64,000 nucleotides of DNA, from positions 682,001 to 746,000 of the forward strand of contig NZ_JAFBCM010000001.1 of NCBI RefSeq assembly GCF_016907715.1, given 5' to 3'. Made by a program: the position numbers and the translations under genes. A model generated the notes under the pieces. The model was not told the DNA's origin. It saw nothing but the letters and a program-made list of their open reading frames with translations, and ran no database searches. Source of the stretch: Tenggerimyces flavus. GTDB lineage: Bacteria > Actinomycetota > Actinomycetes > Propionibacteriales > Actinopolymorphaceae. Position 1 is the stretch's first letter, and each line of letters begins with the position of its first letter. Positions 8,831 to 17,819 of this stretch are shown here, one piece after another.

Positions 8831-9886
8831 TTAGGTGTCGTAGTCGACGGTCAGCTCGTCGGAGATCGGGAGGGACTGGCAGGTGAGGACGAAGCCGGCG
8901 TCGAGCTCGGCTTGTTCGAGGGCGAAGTTGCGGCGCATGCGGACCTCGCCGGTGGTGAGGCGGGCGCGGCACGTTCCGCAGACGCCGCCCTTGCAGGCGA
9001 ACGGGAGGTCGGGGCGGACGCGCTGCGCGCCTTCCAGCACCGTCGTGTCGCGGGCCAGCGGCAGCGAGGTCGTACGGCCGTCGAGGATCACGGTCACCTC
9101 GCTGCTCGGACCGACGACGCCTGGCTCCTCGTGCTTCACCGGCTCCGGCGGTACGTCGACGAAGAACAGCTCGCGATGCACGCGCTCGACCGGCACGCCC
9201 AGCTCGACGAGCACCTCCTGCGTGGACACGATCATCTCGAACGGCCCGCACACCCACCAGTGGTCGACGTCCGAGGGCGACGTGAGCACGGGCAGCAGCT
9301 GGCGGAGCTTCGCGGCGTCCAGCCGTCCCGTGAACAGCTCGGCCTCGCGCGGCTCGCGCGACAGCACGTGCGCGAGCTCGAGCGTCGACGGGTAGCGGTC
9401 CTTCAGATCGGCCAGCTCGTCGACGAACATCACCGTCGAGCTGCGCCGGTTCCCGTACAGCAACGTCACCTCGCTGCCCGGAACGGCCAGCACCGACGAC
9501 GCGATCGACAGCACCGGCGTGATGCCCGAGCCGGCCGCGATCAGTACGTGTCGCGCCGGCGTCTCCAGGTCCGGGACGAACGAGCCGCTAGGCGCCTGCA
9601 CCTCGATCGTGTCGCCCGGCTGCAGCTCCCGCACCAGCCAGGACGAGAACAGCCCGTCCGGAACCTCGCGTACGCCGATCCGCGGCCGCGCTCCAGCCGG
9701 CGCGCAGATCGAGTACTGCCGGCGTTCCTCGCGCTCGCCGACGAACCGCCGGAGCGTGAGGTTCTGGCCGGGCGCGAACGCGAAGTCGGCCGTCAGCTCA
9801 GCTGGGACGTCGAAGCTCACCGCCACCGCGTCGTCGCAGAGCCGCTCGATCCCGGCGACCGTCAGCTCGTGGAAGGAGGACCGCAT
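8831..9886 (-). CDS. paaE: Phenylacetyl-CoA epoxidase reductase subunit PaaE
   Basis: The 351-residue product passes electrons from NADPH to the diiron epoxidase PaaABC. It has an FNR-like FAD domain (RQYSICAP, about residues 55-65), an NAD(P) domain (VLIAAGSGITPVLSI) and a C-terminal plant-type 2Fe-2S ferredoxin domain with CKGGVCGTCRARL and a distal LTCQSLP cysteine. GAAGGAG precedes the ATG at 9886, which overlaps the paaD stop by one base. It is the last gene of paaZABCDE. A longer upstream reading only shadows paaD. Confidence 0.95.
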   Translation of the reverse strand: MRSSFHELTVAGIERLCDDAVAVSFDVPAELTADFAFAPGQNLTLRRFVGEREERRQYSICAPAGARPRIGVREVPDGLFSSWLVRELQPGDTIEVQAPSGSFVPDLETPARHVLIAAGSGITPVLSIASSVLAVPGSEVTLLYGNRRSSTVMFVDELADLKDRYPSTLELAHVLSREPREAELFTGRLDAAKLRQLLPVLTSPSDVDHWWVCGPFEMIVSTQEVLVELGVPVERVHRELFFVDVPPEPVKHEEPGVVGPSSEVTVILDGRTTSLPLARDTTVLEGAQRVRPDLPFACKGGVCGTCRARLTTGEVRMRRNFALEQAELDAGFVLTCQSLPISDELTVDYDT

Positions 9887-10365
9887 CAGATCTCCTTCAC
9901 GCGTTCGAACGGCTCGCCACAGTCGCGGCAGCGGACAAGCGCTTTGCAGGCGGTGGAGCCGAACTCGGAGAGGATCTCGGTTCTCGTCGACGCGCAGCGC
10001 GGGCAGGCGACGTTCGACGCGGGCGCGGTCAGCGTCAGGGGGATCGGCCCGCGCGGCGCGGGACCGGGTGGGGCGATGCCGGCTTCTGCGAGTTTCGCCT
10101 TGCCCGCTGGGGAGATCCAGTCCGAGCTCCACGCCGGGTGCAGCGCGGTCCGTACCTCCACGTCGGCGTAGCCCGCCGAGGCAAGGGCGCGAACGAGATC
10201 GGCGCGCATGGTCTCCAGCGCGGGGCAGCCGAGGTAGGTCGGCGTGAGTGTCACGACGACGCCTTCGGCGGACTCGTCGACCGAGCGGAGCACACCGAGG
10301 TCGGCGAGCGTGAGCATCGGCAGCTCCGGGTCGACGACCGTCTCGGCCACCGTAAGGGCGCTCAC
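9886..10365 (-). CDS. paaD: Phenylacetyl-CoA oxygenase assembly protein PaaD (MIP18/DUF59 family)
   Basis: The 159-residue product has an N-terminal DUF59 domain (VVDPELPMLTLADLGVL, about residues 10-30; TPTYLGCPA) and a C-terminal zinc-ribbon-like part with CPRCAS and CRDC pairs. PaaD proteins are thought to help mature the iron centres of the epoxidase. The GTG start overlaps the paaC stop by 4 nt (GTGA). The next gene, paaE, overlaps it by one base. Confidence 0.93.
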   Translation of the reverse strand: MSALTVAETVVDPELPMLTLADLGVLRSVDESAEGVVVTLTPTYLGCPALETMRADLVRALASAGYADVEVRTALHPAWSSDWISPAGKAKLAEAGIAPPGPAPRGPIPLTLTAPASNVACPRCASTRTEILSEFGSTACKALVRCRDCGEPFERVKEI

Positions 10366-11204
10366 CAGACCGCTCCCGGGTTCGCGCGGGCGACGCTCTG
10401 CAGGTCGGCGATCAGATAGCCCATCGCCTCGGTGTGCACGCCGTCGCGCCCGACCTTGCCCAACACGTCCGCCCGATCGGCAACGGTCGGCACCGCGAGC
10501 GTGGCGGCCGAAAGCACACGCCCGAGGACCTCGTCGAACTCCACCCGAAGGTCCGGCTCCGCACGATCGAAGAGCTCCCAGACGAACGGCCACACGGTGT
10601 CGAGGCCGGCCCGCATCCGCTCCCGCGAGTACGCCGTCCCATCGCCCAGCCGCACGCACCAGCGGGCGGCGTAGTCGCGGTGGTACGTGACCTCCTTGAC
10701 GCCCTTCGCGGCGATCGCCGCCACCACCGGGTCGACGTACGACACCAGCCGCGTCAACACCGCCAGCCGCCAGGTCGAGAACACCAGCAACCGCGCAACC
10801 AACTCGGCGAAGTCGCCGTTCGGAAGCTCGACCAGCCGCACGTTCAGGAACTCCGACTCCGAACGCAGGAAGGCGAAATCATCCTCCGACCGCCCCGTCC
10901 CGTCCACCGCGCCAGCACGGGTGTAGAGCCAGCGTGCCTGGCCGAGCAGATCCAGCCCGATGTTGGCGAGAGCGACCTCGTCCTCCAGCTCCGGCGCGTT
11001 CGTACACCACTGCTGCAACCGGTGCGACATCACGAGCGCGTCGTCGCCCAGCGCCACGCACAGTCGCGCCAGTTCCGGCCGCGACACCCCGTCCGGTACG
11101 TCCGCGGGCACGCTCGCCAGCGGGTCGGCGAAGCCCGTGCCGTATGCCCACCGGGCGTCGTCGTGCGCGTCGGCGAGAGCCTCGTACGCGTTGTCGAAAG
11201 GCAT
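10362..11204 (-). CDS. paaC: Phenylacetyl-CoA epoxidase structural subunit PaaC
   Basis: The 280-residue product is the ferritin-like non-catalytic partner of PaaA. Helical segments include LGDDALVMSHRLQQWCTNAPELEDEVALANIGLDLLGQAR and FSTWRLAVL, typical of the family. Length agrees with characterised PaaC proteins (about 250-280). It lies between paaB (8 bp upstream) and paaD (4-nt overlap), which supports the assignment. Confidence 0.95.
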   Translation of the reverse strand: MPFDNAYEALADAHDDARWAYGTGFADPLASVPADVPDGVSRPELARLCVALGDDALVMSHRLQQWCTNAPELEDEVALANIGLDLLGQARWLYTRAGAVDGTGRSEDDFAFLRSESEFLNVRLVELPNGDFAELVARLLVFSTWRLAVLTRLVSYVDPVVAAIAAKGVKEVTYHRDYAARWCVRLGDGTAYSRERMRAGLDTVWPFVWELFDRAEPDLRVEFDEVLGRVLSAATLAVPTVADRADVLGKVGRDGVHTEAMGYLIADLQSVARANPGAVW

Positions 11205-11211
11205 CGTCAGC

Positions 11212-11490
11212 TCACATGTGCGGAACGTTGTCGGGGATCTCGTAGAACGTCGGGTGCCGGTACACCTTGTCGCCGGACGGCTCGAAGAACGAGTCCTTCT
11301 CGTCCGGGCTCGACGCGGTGATGTCCGCAGCCCGCACGACCCAGATGCTCACACCCTCGTTGCGCCGCGTGTAGACGTCGCGCGCGTTGCGCAACGCCAT
11401 CTCGGCATCCGAGGCGCGCAGCGACCCCACGTGAACGTGGTTGAGCCCGCGCTTGCCGCGCACGAACACCTCCCACAGTGGCCAGCTCAT
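11212..11490 (-). CDS. paaB: Phenylacetyl-CoA epoxidase subunit PaaB
   Basis: The 92-residue product is a small bridging subunit of the PaaABCE complex. Diagnostic segments are [19 protein letters not shown] near the N-terminus and the C-terminal [19 protein letters not shown]. Length and sequence are typical. The ATG overlaps the paaA stop by 4 nt. Confidence 0.95.
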   Translation of the reverse strand: MSWPLWEVFVRGKRGLNHVHVGSLRASDAEMALRNARDVYTRRNEGVSIWVVRAADITASSPDEKDSFFEPSGDKVYRHPTFYEIPDNVPHM

Positions 11491-12413
11491 CGCTCACTCT
11501 CCTTAGCAGCATGGACAGACGCCGCTTCACGCACCCACGCACCGTCCTCGTGCGCCCGCCGGCGCCGCTCGACGCGTTCGGCGTTGCACGGCCCGTCGCC
11601 CGCGATCACCCGCTTCAGCTCCGACCAGTCGATCGGGCCGAAGTCGTAGTGTCCACGGTCCTCGTTCCAAGCCAGCAACGGATCCGGCAACGTCACACCG
11701 AGTGCCTCGGCCTGCGGAACGGACATGTCAACAAAGCGTTGACGCAGGTCGTCGTTCGTGTGCCGCTTGATCTTCCACGCCATCGACTGCGCGGTGTTGG
11801 GTGAGTCGCCGTCCGGCGGACCGAACATCATCAACGACGGCCACCAGAACCGGTTCGTCGCCTCCTGCACCATCGCCTGCTGCTCCGGAGTGCCGCGCAT
11901 CATCGTCATCAGCAGCTCGTACCCCTGCCGCTGGTGGAACGACTCCTCCTTGCAGATGCGGATCATCGCCCGCGCGTACGGCCCATACGAGCTGCGGCAC
12001 AACGGCACCTGGTTGCAGATGGCCGCGCCGTCGACGAGCCAGCCGATCACCCCGACGTCGGCGAATGTCAACGTCGGATAGTTGAAGATCGACGAGTACT
12101 TCTGCCGCCGGCTGATCAGCAGCTCCGTCAGCTCGGTCCGGTCGGCGCCGAGCGTCTCCGCGGCGGAGTAGAGATAGAGCCCGTGCCCCGCCTCGTCCTG
12201 CACCTTCGCGAGCAGAATCGCCTTACGCCTAAGGGAAGGCGCGCGGGTTATCCAGTTGCCCTCGGGCTGCATGCCGATGATCTCCGAGTGCGCGTGCTGT
12301 GCGATCTGCCGGATCATCGTCTTGCGGTACGCGTCGGGCAGCCAATCCCGCGGTTCGATCCGCTGGTCGGCGGCGACCGTCGCCTCGAAGTGTTCTTCCA
12401 CCGTCGCGGTCAT
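11487..12413 (-). CDS. paaA: Phenylacetyl-CoA 1,2-epoxidase catalytic subunit PaaA
   Basis: The 308-residue product is the diiron oxygenase that epoxidises the aromatic ring of phenylacetyl-CoA. Ferritin-like iron-ligand motifs are visible: [17 protein letters not shown] (about residues 75-91) and [12 protein letters not shown] (about 156-167). The C-terminus, with the DYGPIDW-like segment ([15 protein letters not shown]), is typical. It starts by ATGA overlap with paaZ and runs into paaB by another 4-nt overlap, in operon order paaZ-A-B-C-D-E. Confidence 0.96.
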   Translation of the reverse strand: MTATVEEHFEATVAADQRIEPRDWLPDAYRKTMIRQIAQHAHSEIIGMQPEGNWITRAPSLRRKAILLAKVQDEAGHGLYLYSAAETLGADRTELTELLISRRQKYSSIFNYPTLTFADVGVIGWLVDGAAICNQVPLCRSSYGPYARAMIRICKEESFHQRQGYELLMTMMRGTPEQQAMVQEATNRFWWPSLMMFGPPDGDSPNTAQSMAWKIKRHTNDDLRQRFVDMSVPQAEALGVTLPDPLLAWNEDRGHYDFGPIDWSELKRVIAGDGPCNAERVERRRRAHEDGAWVREAASVHAAKESER

Positions 12414-14443
12414 GCGGACTCCTTCGCGACCAGGGTGAGGACGTCGTACTTCGCGACCGATTCGCCGTTCTGGTTGGTCACCTCGGCGTCCCAGGTGACC
12501 ACTCCGTAGTCGGTGTCGACGCGGGGCGAGATCTGCTTCGCGGTCAACGTGACCGTCAACGCGTCGTCGGGATAGACCGGCGTGAGGAAACGCAGGTTCT
12601 CCAGACCGTAGTTGGCAAGGACGGGACCCGGCGACGGCTCGACGAACAGGCCGGCGGCGAGCGAGATCACCAGGTAGCCGTGCGCGACGATGCCGCCGAA
12701 GATCGGGTTCGCCTTCGCAGCTTCCTCGTCCGTGTGCGCGTAGAACTTGTCGCCGGCGAAGTCGGAGAAGTGGTCGATGTCTTCCTTCGTCACGACCCGC
12801 GGCCCGGCGGTCACGTAGTCGCCAACCTTCAACTCCGCAAGGGACTTCCGGAACGGGTGGGTCCCGTCCGACCTCCGCTCGCCACCCGCGACGTACCGGT
12901 TCGTCACCGCGCCGAGCACGGTCGGCGAGGCCTGCACGGCGGTGCGCTGCAGGTGGTGCAGGATCCCGCGTACGCCACCCATTTCCTCACCGCCGCCAGC
13001 CCGACCAGGTCCGCCGTGGATCAGCATCGGCAGCGGGGATCCGTGCCCCGTCGACTCCTTCGCGTCCGTCGCGTCGAGGACGAGCAGCCGCCCGTGCCAC
13101 GGCGCGGCGCCGAGGACGACCTCGCGGACGAATCCCGTGTCCGCACTGACGATCGAGCCCACCAGGCTGCCGAGCCCACGTGCGGCGAGCGAGACAGCCT
13201 GCTCGGTCGAGTCGTACGGCAGCAGCGTGCTCACCGGCCCGAACGCCTCGACCTCATGTGGCTCGGCGCGGTCGACGTCGTCGACGCGCAGCAGCACCGG
13301 CGAGAGGAAAGCGCCACGCTCGGCGTCGGCATCGACGACGTCCACGTGCAACGGGTCGCCGAACACGGCGGATCCCGCGTCCTGCAAGGCCTTCAGCGAC
13401 CGCCGGACCTCCTCGCGTTGCTCGAGGCTCGCGAGCGCGCCCATGCGTACGTCGGGGTTGGCGGGGTTGCCGACGACGACCTTGCCCAGCCGTTCGCGGG
13501 TCGCCTCGGCGACGTCGTCCAGCAACCGGGCGGGCACGATCGCGCGCCGGATCGCCGTGCACTTCTGCCCGGCCTTGGCGGTCATCTCGTACGCCAACTG
13601 CTTGACGAACAGGTCGAACTCGGTGGTGCCGGGCTTCGCGTCGGGACCGAGGATCGAGCAGTTCAGCGAGTCCGCCTCGGCGTTGAAGCGCACGGAGTTG
13701 CGGATGACGACGGGATGCGCGCGCAGCTTCTGCGCGGTCGACGCGGAGCCGGTGAAGCTCACCAGGTCCTGCGCGGTGAGGTGGTCGAGCAGGTCGCCGG
13801 CACTGCCTGTCAGCAGCTGGATCGAGCCCTCGGGGAGGATCTTCGAGTCGACGATCAGCTCGACCATGCGTTCGGTGAGGTAGGCGGTTTGGCTTGCTGG
13901 CTTGATCAAACTCGGGACGCCGGCGATGAACGCGGGCGCGAACTTCTCCAGCGGTCCCCACATCGGGAAGTTGAACGCGTTGATCTGCACGGCGACGCCG
14001 TGCAGCGGCACCGCGATGTGCTGGCCGACGAACGTTCCCTGCCTGCCCAGCGGCTCGACGGCGCCCTCGACGTACACGGTGTCGTTCGGCAGCTCCTTGC
14101 GCGCCTTGCTGGAGTAGCCGAACAGGGTGCCGATGCCGCCGTCGATGTCGATCTTCGAGTCCGCGAGCGTGGCGCCGGTGCGATGCGAGAGCGCGTACAG
14201 CTCCTCGCGCTGCTCCATCAGGTGGGACGCGAGCACCTTCAGCAGCTGGGCGCGCTGGTGGAACGTGAGCTCCCGCAGCGCGGGCCCACCGACGTCACGT
14301 CCGTACGCCAGCGCGGCGGCCCGATCGGCGCCGGTCGCGGAGATCCGCGCGACCTCCTCGCCGGTGGCGGCGTCGTACAGCGGCTGGCCCTCGTCGGGCG
14401 CGGAGTGCCAGCGACCGGCGAGGTAGCTGCGCAGCAGGGGCAT
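12410..14443 (-). CDS. paaZ: Bifunctional oxepin-CoA hydrolase / semialdehyde dehydrogenase PaaZ
   Basis: The 677-residue product is a fusion of an aldehyde dehydrogenase (residues about 1-520, with [11 protein letters not shown] and the catalytic-Cys segment [11 protein letters not shown]) and a C-terminal MaoC-like R-specific hydratase (about 540-677, [20 protein letters not shown] and [10 protein letters not shown]). It opens the oxepin-CoA ring and oxidises the resulting aldehyde. I start at 14443, where GAGAGG gives a usable ribosome binding site. It is first in the paa operon and faces the TetR operator at 14461-14488. Confidence 0.95.
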   Translation of the reverse strand: MPLLRSYLAGRWHSAPDEGQPLYDAATGEEVARISATGADRAAALAYGRDVGGPALRELTFHQRAQLLKVLASHLMEQREELYALSHRTGATLADSKIDIDGGIGTLFGYSSKARKELPNDTVYVEGAVEPLGRQGTFVGQHIAVPLHGVAVQINAFNFPMWGPLEKFAPAFIAGVPSLIKPASQTAYLTERMVELIVDSKILPEGSIQLLTGSAGDLLDHLTAQDLVSFTGSASTAQKLRAHPVVIRNSVRFNAEADSLNCSILGPDAKPGTTEFDLFVKQLAYEMTAKAGQKCTAIRRAIVPARLLDDVAEATRERLGKVVVGNPANPDVRMGALASLEQREEVRRSLKALQDAGSAVFGDPLHVDVVDADAERGAFLSPVLLRVDDVDRAEPHEVEAFGPVSTLLPYDSTEQAVSLAARGLGSLVGSIVSADTGFVREVVLGAAPWHGRLLVLDATDAKESTGHGSPLPMLIHGGPGRAGGGEEMGGVRGILHHLQRTAVQASPTVLGAVTNRYVAGGERRSDGTHPFRKSLAELKVGDYVTAGPRVVTKEDIDHFSDFAGDKFYAHTDEEAAKANPIFGGIVAHGYLVISLAAGLFVEPSPGPVLANYGLENLRFLTPVYPDDALTVTLTAKQISPRVDTDYGVVTWDAEVTNQNGESVAKYDVLTLVAKESA

Positions 14444-14460
14444 GGGCTCGACCTCTCGAC

Positions 14461-14488
14461 GATTAACCAACCGTACGGTCAGTTAATC
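14461..14488. promoter_or_regulatory. PaaR-type TetR operator between paaZ and its regulator
   Basis: A 28-bp near-perfect palindrome with core ACCGTACGGT and outer arms GATTAAC/GTTAATC. Only two symmetric pairs deviate. It lies 17 bp upstream of paaZ and directly before the divergent TetR gene, matching the position of PaaR sites that phenylacetyl-CoA releases. Binding would control both directions. Confidence 0.85.
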
Positions 14489-14505
14489 ATGCTAGCGTGG
14501 TCGCT

Positions 14506-15108
14506 GTGAAGACGGCAGCACGGCGCGGCAGACCCGGGTACGACCTGGAGTCGCTGCTCGTTGTCGCCGTCGACCTGTTCAACGAGCGCGGCTACGACGG
14601 CACCTCGATGGAGGACCTCGCGCGCCGGCTCGGCGTGACGAAGGCCGCGATCTACCACCATGTGTCGTCGCGCGACGAGCTGCTGCGGCTGGCGACCGAC
14701 CGGGCACTGGACGGGCTGTTCGAGGTCGCCGACGAGGTGTCGGGGGCGTCCGGTCCGGCGCTCGCGCGGTTGGAGCGGCTGGTCCGGGGCGCGGTGGTCG
14801 TGCTCGTCGAGCGGCTGCCGTTCGTCACGCTGCTGCTCCGCGCCCGCGGCAACACCGAGGTCGAACGCGCGGCGCTCGCCCGGCGGCGGCAGTTCGACCG
14901 CATCGTCACCGACCTGGTCCGGCAGGCCGAGGCGGAGGGGGACATCCGCCCCGACGTGGACCCCGCCGTGACCAGCCGCCTGCTGTTCGGCATGGTGAAC
15001 TCGCTCGTCGAGTGGTACCGCCCCCGAGGCCTCTCTCCCGAATCCCTGGCCGACGCCGTCTGCAAGGTCGCCTTCGACGGCATCACCACAGGTCGCGCGC
15101 CGAAATAA
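14506..15108 (+). CDS. TetR-family repressor of the phenylacetate operon (PaaR-like)
   Basis: The product of about 200 residues has an N-terminal TetR HTH (about residues 10-60: LLVVAVDLFNERGYDGTSMEDLARRLGVTKAAIYHHVSSRDELL) and an all-helical ligand domain. Its position divergent to paaZ with the palindrome between them makes it the likely phenylacetyl-CoA-responsive repressor. The start is uncertain: GTG at 14506 or in-frame GTG at 14497. Neither has a clear ribosome binding site, so the transcript may be leaderless. Confidence 0.88.
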   Translation: MKTAARRGRPGYDLESLLVVAVDLFNERGYDGTSMEDLARRLGVTKAAIYHHVSSRDELLRLATDRALDGLFEVADEVSGASGPALARLERLVRGAVVVLVERLPFVTLLLRARGNTEVERAALARRRQFDRIVTDLVRQAEAEGDIRPDVDPAVTSRLLFGMVNSLVEWYRPRGLSPESLADAVCKVAFDGITTGRAPK

Positions 15109-15178
15109 GGCAACTGAGGCCGGATCTAAGGAGCCGGTCCCATGGCTGGGCACCCGGTCACGAACCCACGATGCTGGT

Positions 15179-15997
15179 ATGGCGACGATCAACGACGAGT
15201 ACGTCATCGGCCACACGACGTCCGAGCTGCTCCGGATTGACCAGCAGGCGAAGCTGTTGGAGCCGGCGACCCGGGCGATCATGCAGGTCGCCGGGCTGCG
15301 GCCCGGCATGCGGGTGCTCGACGTGGGCACCGGGCTCGGCGACGCCGCGCTCACCGCGGCCGAGCTCGTCGGCCCAGACGGGCAGGTCGTCGGCGTCGAC
15401 CGGGACGCGGAGGCGCTGAGCCAAGCCCGCGAGCGCGCCCGAGCCCGCGGCCTCGACAACGTCCGGTTCGAACAGGGCGAAGCAGGCGAGTGGGACACCG
15501 GCGGACAGTTCGACGCCGTCGTCGGCCGCCTCGTTCTGGTCTTCTGCAAGGATCCGGCAAGGGTCGTACGCCACCACGCCGCGTCGCTGAGGCCCGGCGG
15601 GCTCTACCTCGCGATGGAGTGGGACTACCTGACCGCGCGCGCCGACCCGTTCTGCCCGACGGTCTATCGCACGGTCGCGCTGATGGCGGCCGCCGTACGG
15701 CACGCCGGCATGGATCCGGCCCTCGGAGCACGGCTCGACGGCGTGCTCGACGAGGCCGGGATCACCGAGACCGAGGCGCTCGGCTTCCGCCCGTTCACCA
15801 CCACGAAGGACGGCGCCAAGGCGCTCACCGGGCTGGTCTCGACGATGCTGCCGCTGATGGAGCACTCGGGGCTCGTCGACTCCCCCGACTTCGGGTTGGA
15901 GACGTTGCGGCATCGGATCGCCGCCGAGGTCGCCGAGGCCAACGCCACGTTCGTCCTGCCGACCCTCGTAGGCGCCTGGGGTCGCACTGCTCGTTGA
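15179..15997 (+). CDS. Class I SAM-dependent methyltransferase
   Basis: The 272-residue product has the SAM motif I VLDVGTGLGDAAL (about residues 45-57), acidic motif II VVGVDRD (about 70) and a motif IV-like FDAVVGRLVLVF. This is the UbiE/Methyltransf_25-type fold. Substrate cannot be predicted. It stands alone after the TetR gene. A SigB/SigF-like promoter for the next genes starts two bases after its stop. Confidence 0.85.
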   Translation: MATINDEYVIGHTTSELLRIDQQAKLLEPATRAIMQVAGLRPGMRVLDVGTGLGDAALTAAELVGPDGQVVGVDRDAEALSQARERARARGLDNVRFEQGEAGEWDTGGQFDAVVGRLVLVFCKDPARVVRHHAASLRPGGLYLAMEWDYLTARADPFCPTVYRTVALMAAAVRHAGMDPALGARLDGVLDEAGITETEALGFRPFTTTKDGAKALTGLVSTMLPLMEHSGLVDSPDFGLETLRHRIAAEVAEANATFVLPTLVGAWGRTAR

Positions 15998-15998
15998 C

Positions 15999-16023
15999 GT
16001 TTGTTGGTGTCCCCCGAGGGAAC
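15999..16023 (+). promoter_or_regulatory. SigB/SigF-type promoter upstream of the GPGG small-protein gene
   Basis: GTTT (15999-16002), a 15-bp spacer and GGGAAC (16018-16023) fit the general-stress consensus GTTT-N12-16-GGGWAN. It lies about 30 bp before the start at 16055 and less than 1 kb upstream of a SigB/SigF-family sigma gene. Confidence 0.55.
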
Positions 16024-16054
16024 CTCCCTGGCGAGGCCGAGGAGGTGAAACTGG

Positions 16055-16198
16055 ATGGGAACCATCCTGTGGATTATCGCTGCGATCCTGGTCATTGCCG
16101 GCATCGTCGCACTCGTACGTCGCCAAATGATCGCGGGCATCGTGCTGATCATCGTGGGACTGCTCGTCGGGCCTGGTGGCGTCAGTCTGTTCACCTAA
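16055..16198 (+). CDS. GPGG-motif small membrane protein, 47 residues
   Basis: A short open frame with an excellent ribosome binding site (GAGGTG, 8 nt before ATG). The product has two hydrophobic helices (about residues 3-20 and 25-38) separated by VRRQ, and ends GPGGVSLF. This matches the small actinobacterial membrane proteins named for the GPGG motif, whose function is unknown. It is followed after 14 bp by another small gene and preceded by a SigB/SigF-like promoter, suggesting general-stress expression. Confidence 0.85.
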   Translation: MGTILWIIAAILVIAGIVALVRRQMIAGIVLIIVGLLVGPGGVSLFT

Positions 16199-16212
16199 CG
16201 GGGGTATGAGCC

Positions 16213-16554
16213 GTGTCCGTGCCGTACACCTACGAAATCGATCGACGCGTCAAGGACGATTGGGTGCGGGACGCGGTCGCGGAAGACAGCACCGTCGAGG
16301 ATCGCCCGGCGACTGAGGTCGCTCGGGCGATCCTCGAGGACTGGATCATCGACAACCCGAGCCGGCTCGTGGGCGGCGGCCGGGTGACCGTCTTCGACAA
16401 GGATCCGTTCGACCAGGCTCCCGAAGAGAGCGCTCGCGTCCGGGTCACGATCTTCTATGGCACGTTGGACGAACGTGCAGCTCAACCGTCCGCAACCGCA
16501 TATCTGCTAAGCGATCCGGACCTCCAGGACCCGCACGGCTGGGTCAATCCCTAA
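16213..16554 (+). CDS. Hypothetical protein, 113 residues
   Basis: I do not recognise a family. The acidic protein has no membrane segment. The middle (TEVARAILEDWI ... VTVFDKDPFDQ ... VRVTIFYG) suggests an alpha/beta fold. The GTG start is preceded by GGGGGTATGAG. It lies 14 bp after the GPGG small-protein gene and probably shares its transcript, with the rsbW-sigF unit following. Confidence 0.6.
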   Translation: MSVPYTYEIDRRVKDDWVRDAVAEDSTVEDRPATEVARAILEDWIIDNPSRLVGGGRVTVFDKDPFDQAPEESARVRVTIFYGTLDERAAQPSATAYLLSDPDLQDPHGWVNP

Positions 16555-16565
16555 CCGAGATTGGC

Positions 16566-16590
16566 GATTGGCCGCCGCTCCTGTGGGTAC
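16566..16590 (+). promoter_or_regulatory. SigB/SigF-type promoter of the rsbW-like/sigma operon
   Basis: GATT (16566-16569), a 15-bp spacer and GGGTAC (16585-16590) match the actinobacterial GNNT-N14-16-GGGTAC consensus exactly. The -10 is only 9 bp before the ATG at 16600, so the transcript would be nearly leaderless. Autoregulation by the sigma factor encoded at 17025 is likely. Confidence 0.65.
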
Positions 16591-16599
16591 GAGTGACTC

Positions 16600-17028
16600 A
16601 TGACGACGAGGTGGCGAGACGCGATGGGAGGTACGGAACAGCTGTCCGATCACGACTTCGACACCGTCACTGCCGAGTTCGAGATACCGGCAGAGGTCGA
16701 GTACGTATCGGTGCTCCGTACGACCGCCGTCTCGTTCGCCGCTCGTCTCGGCTGCACCATCGACGAGGTCGAGGACCTGCGCATCGCCGTGCACGAGGCT
16801 GCCGCGATGTTGATCGAGCTCGCCGACCCGAAGTCCAGGCTGAGTTGCCGATTCCAGCTCGACAACCAGCTGCTGGTCGCGCTGTCCGTTCCCGCCGGCG
16901 CCCGACCGATGCCAGCCGACACCTCGTTCGCATGGCAGATCCTGCGAAGTCTGACTAAGGCGGTGGAAGTGGACCACAGCGAGCCGAGACGCCTTGGGTT
17001 GCGACTTCTCACGGGACGTGACTCATGA
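16600..17028 (+). CDS. RsbW-like anti-sigma factor (GHKL ATPase fold)
   Basis: The 142-residue product fits the size and position of the anti-sigma kinase that precedes SigF in actinobacteria. The segment IDEVEDLRIAVHEAAAMLIELA (about residues 58-79) corresponds to the N-box helix, but the usual Asn is not evident, so kinase activity is uncertain. An alternative start at 16624 exists. The stop overlaps the sigma start by ATGA, the classic coupling of this pair. No anti-anti-sigma gene is adjacent. Confidence 0.8.
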   Translation: MTTRWRDAMGGTEQLSDHDFDTVTAEFEIPAEVEYVSVLRTTAVSFAARLGCTIDEVEDLRIAVHEAAAMLIELADPKSRLSCRFQLDNQLLVALSVPAGARPMPADTSFAWQILRSLTKAVEVDHSEPRRLGLRLLTGRDS

Positions 17029-17819
17029 CGGCCACCATCGTCGCGCGCCCGACACGCGATGCTCACGGCCAACGCACCGAGACGAAGAGACTGTTCAGGG
17101 AACTGTCTCAGCCCCAGACCGACGAATGGGAACGGCAGTCGATCCGCGACGAGCTGATCCTGCTGCACCTACCGCTGGTCGAGCACATCGCGCGTCGCTA
17201 CCGGAACCGCAACGAGCCGCTGGAAGACCTTATTCAGGTGGGAACGATCGGCCTGATCAAGGCCACGGACCGGTTCGACCCGACGCGCGGCGTCGAGTTC
17301 TCCACCTACGCGACGCCGACGATCCTCGGCGAGATCAAGCGCCACTTCCGGGACAAGGGCTGGTCGGTACGCGTACCGCGGCGGCTTCAGGAGCTTCGCA
17401 TGTCACTCTCGGCGGCCACCACGACGCTGACCCAGCAGCTCGGTCGATCTCCGACGATCGCCGAGCTCGCCGAGCGGATCGGGGTCTCGGAGGAGAACGT
17501 GCTCGAGGGCCTCGAGTCCGCGAACGCGTACGCCACCGTGCCGTTGGACACTCCCGACAACTCCGACGACTCGTTGCAGCTGTCCGCGCGACTCGGGACG
17601 ATCGACCCTGGGCTCGAGTGCGTCGACAACCGCCAGTCGTTGAGGCCGTTGCTGGAGCAGCTGCCCGAGCGCGACCGGAAGATCCTGTTGATGCGGTTCT
17701 TCAAGGGCATGACGCAGTCGCAGATCGGGACCGAGCTCGGCATCTCGCAGATGCACGTGTCCCGGCTGCTCGCTCGGACGTTGGGACAGCTGCGCGAGCA
17801 GCTCCTCACCGAAGACTGA
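17025..17819 (+). CDS. SigB/SigF/SigG-subfamily RNA polymerase sigma factor
   Basis: The 264-residue product has sigma regions 2 (LEDLIQVGTIGLIKATDRFDPTRGVEFSTYATPTILGEIKRHFRDKGW, about residues 65-112), 3 (LGRSPTIAELAERIGVSEENVLE) and 4 (ILLMRFFKGMTQSQIGTELGISQMHVSRLLARTL). It directs general-stress or developmental transcription under control of the upstream RsbW-like protein. The start overlaps that gene as ATGA. The 3' end overlaps convergent selA by 14 bp. Promoters of its expected consensus lie at 15999 and 16566. Confidence 0.93.
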   Translation: MTATIVARPTRDAHGQRTETKRLFRELSQPQTDEWERQSIRDELILLHLPLVEHIARRYRNRNEPLEDLIQVGTIGLIKATDRFDPTRGVEFSTYATPTILGEIKRHFRDKGWSVRVPRRLQELRMSLSAATTTLTQQLGRSPTIAELAERIGVSEENVLEGLESANAYATVPLDTPDNSDDSLQLSARLGTIDPGLECVDNRQSLRPLLEQLPERDRKILLMRFFKGMTQSQIGTELGISQMHVSRLLARTLGQLREQLLTED

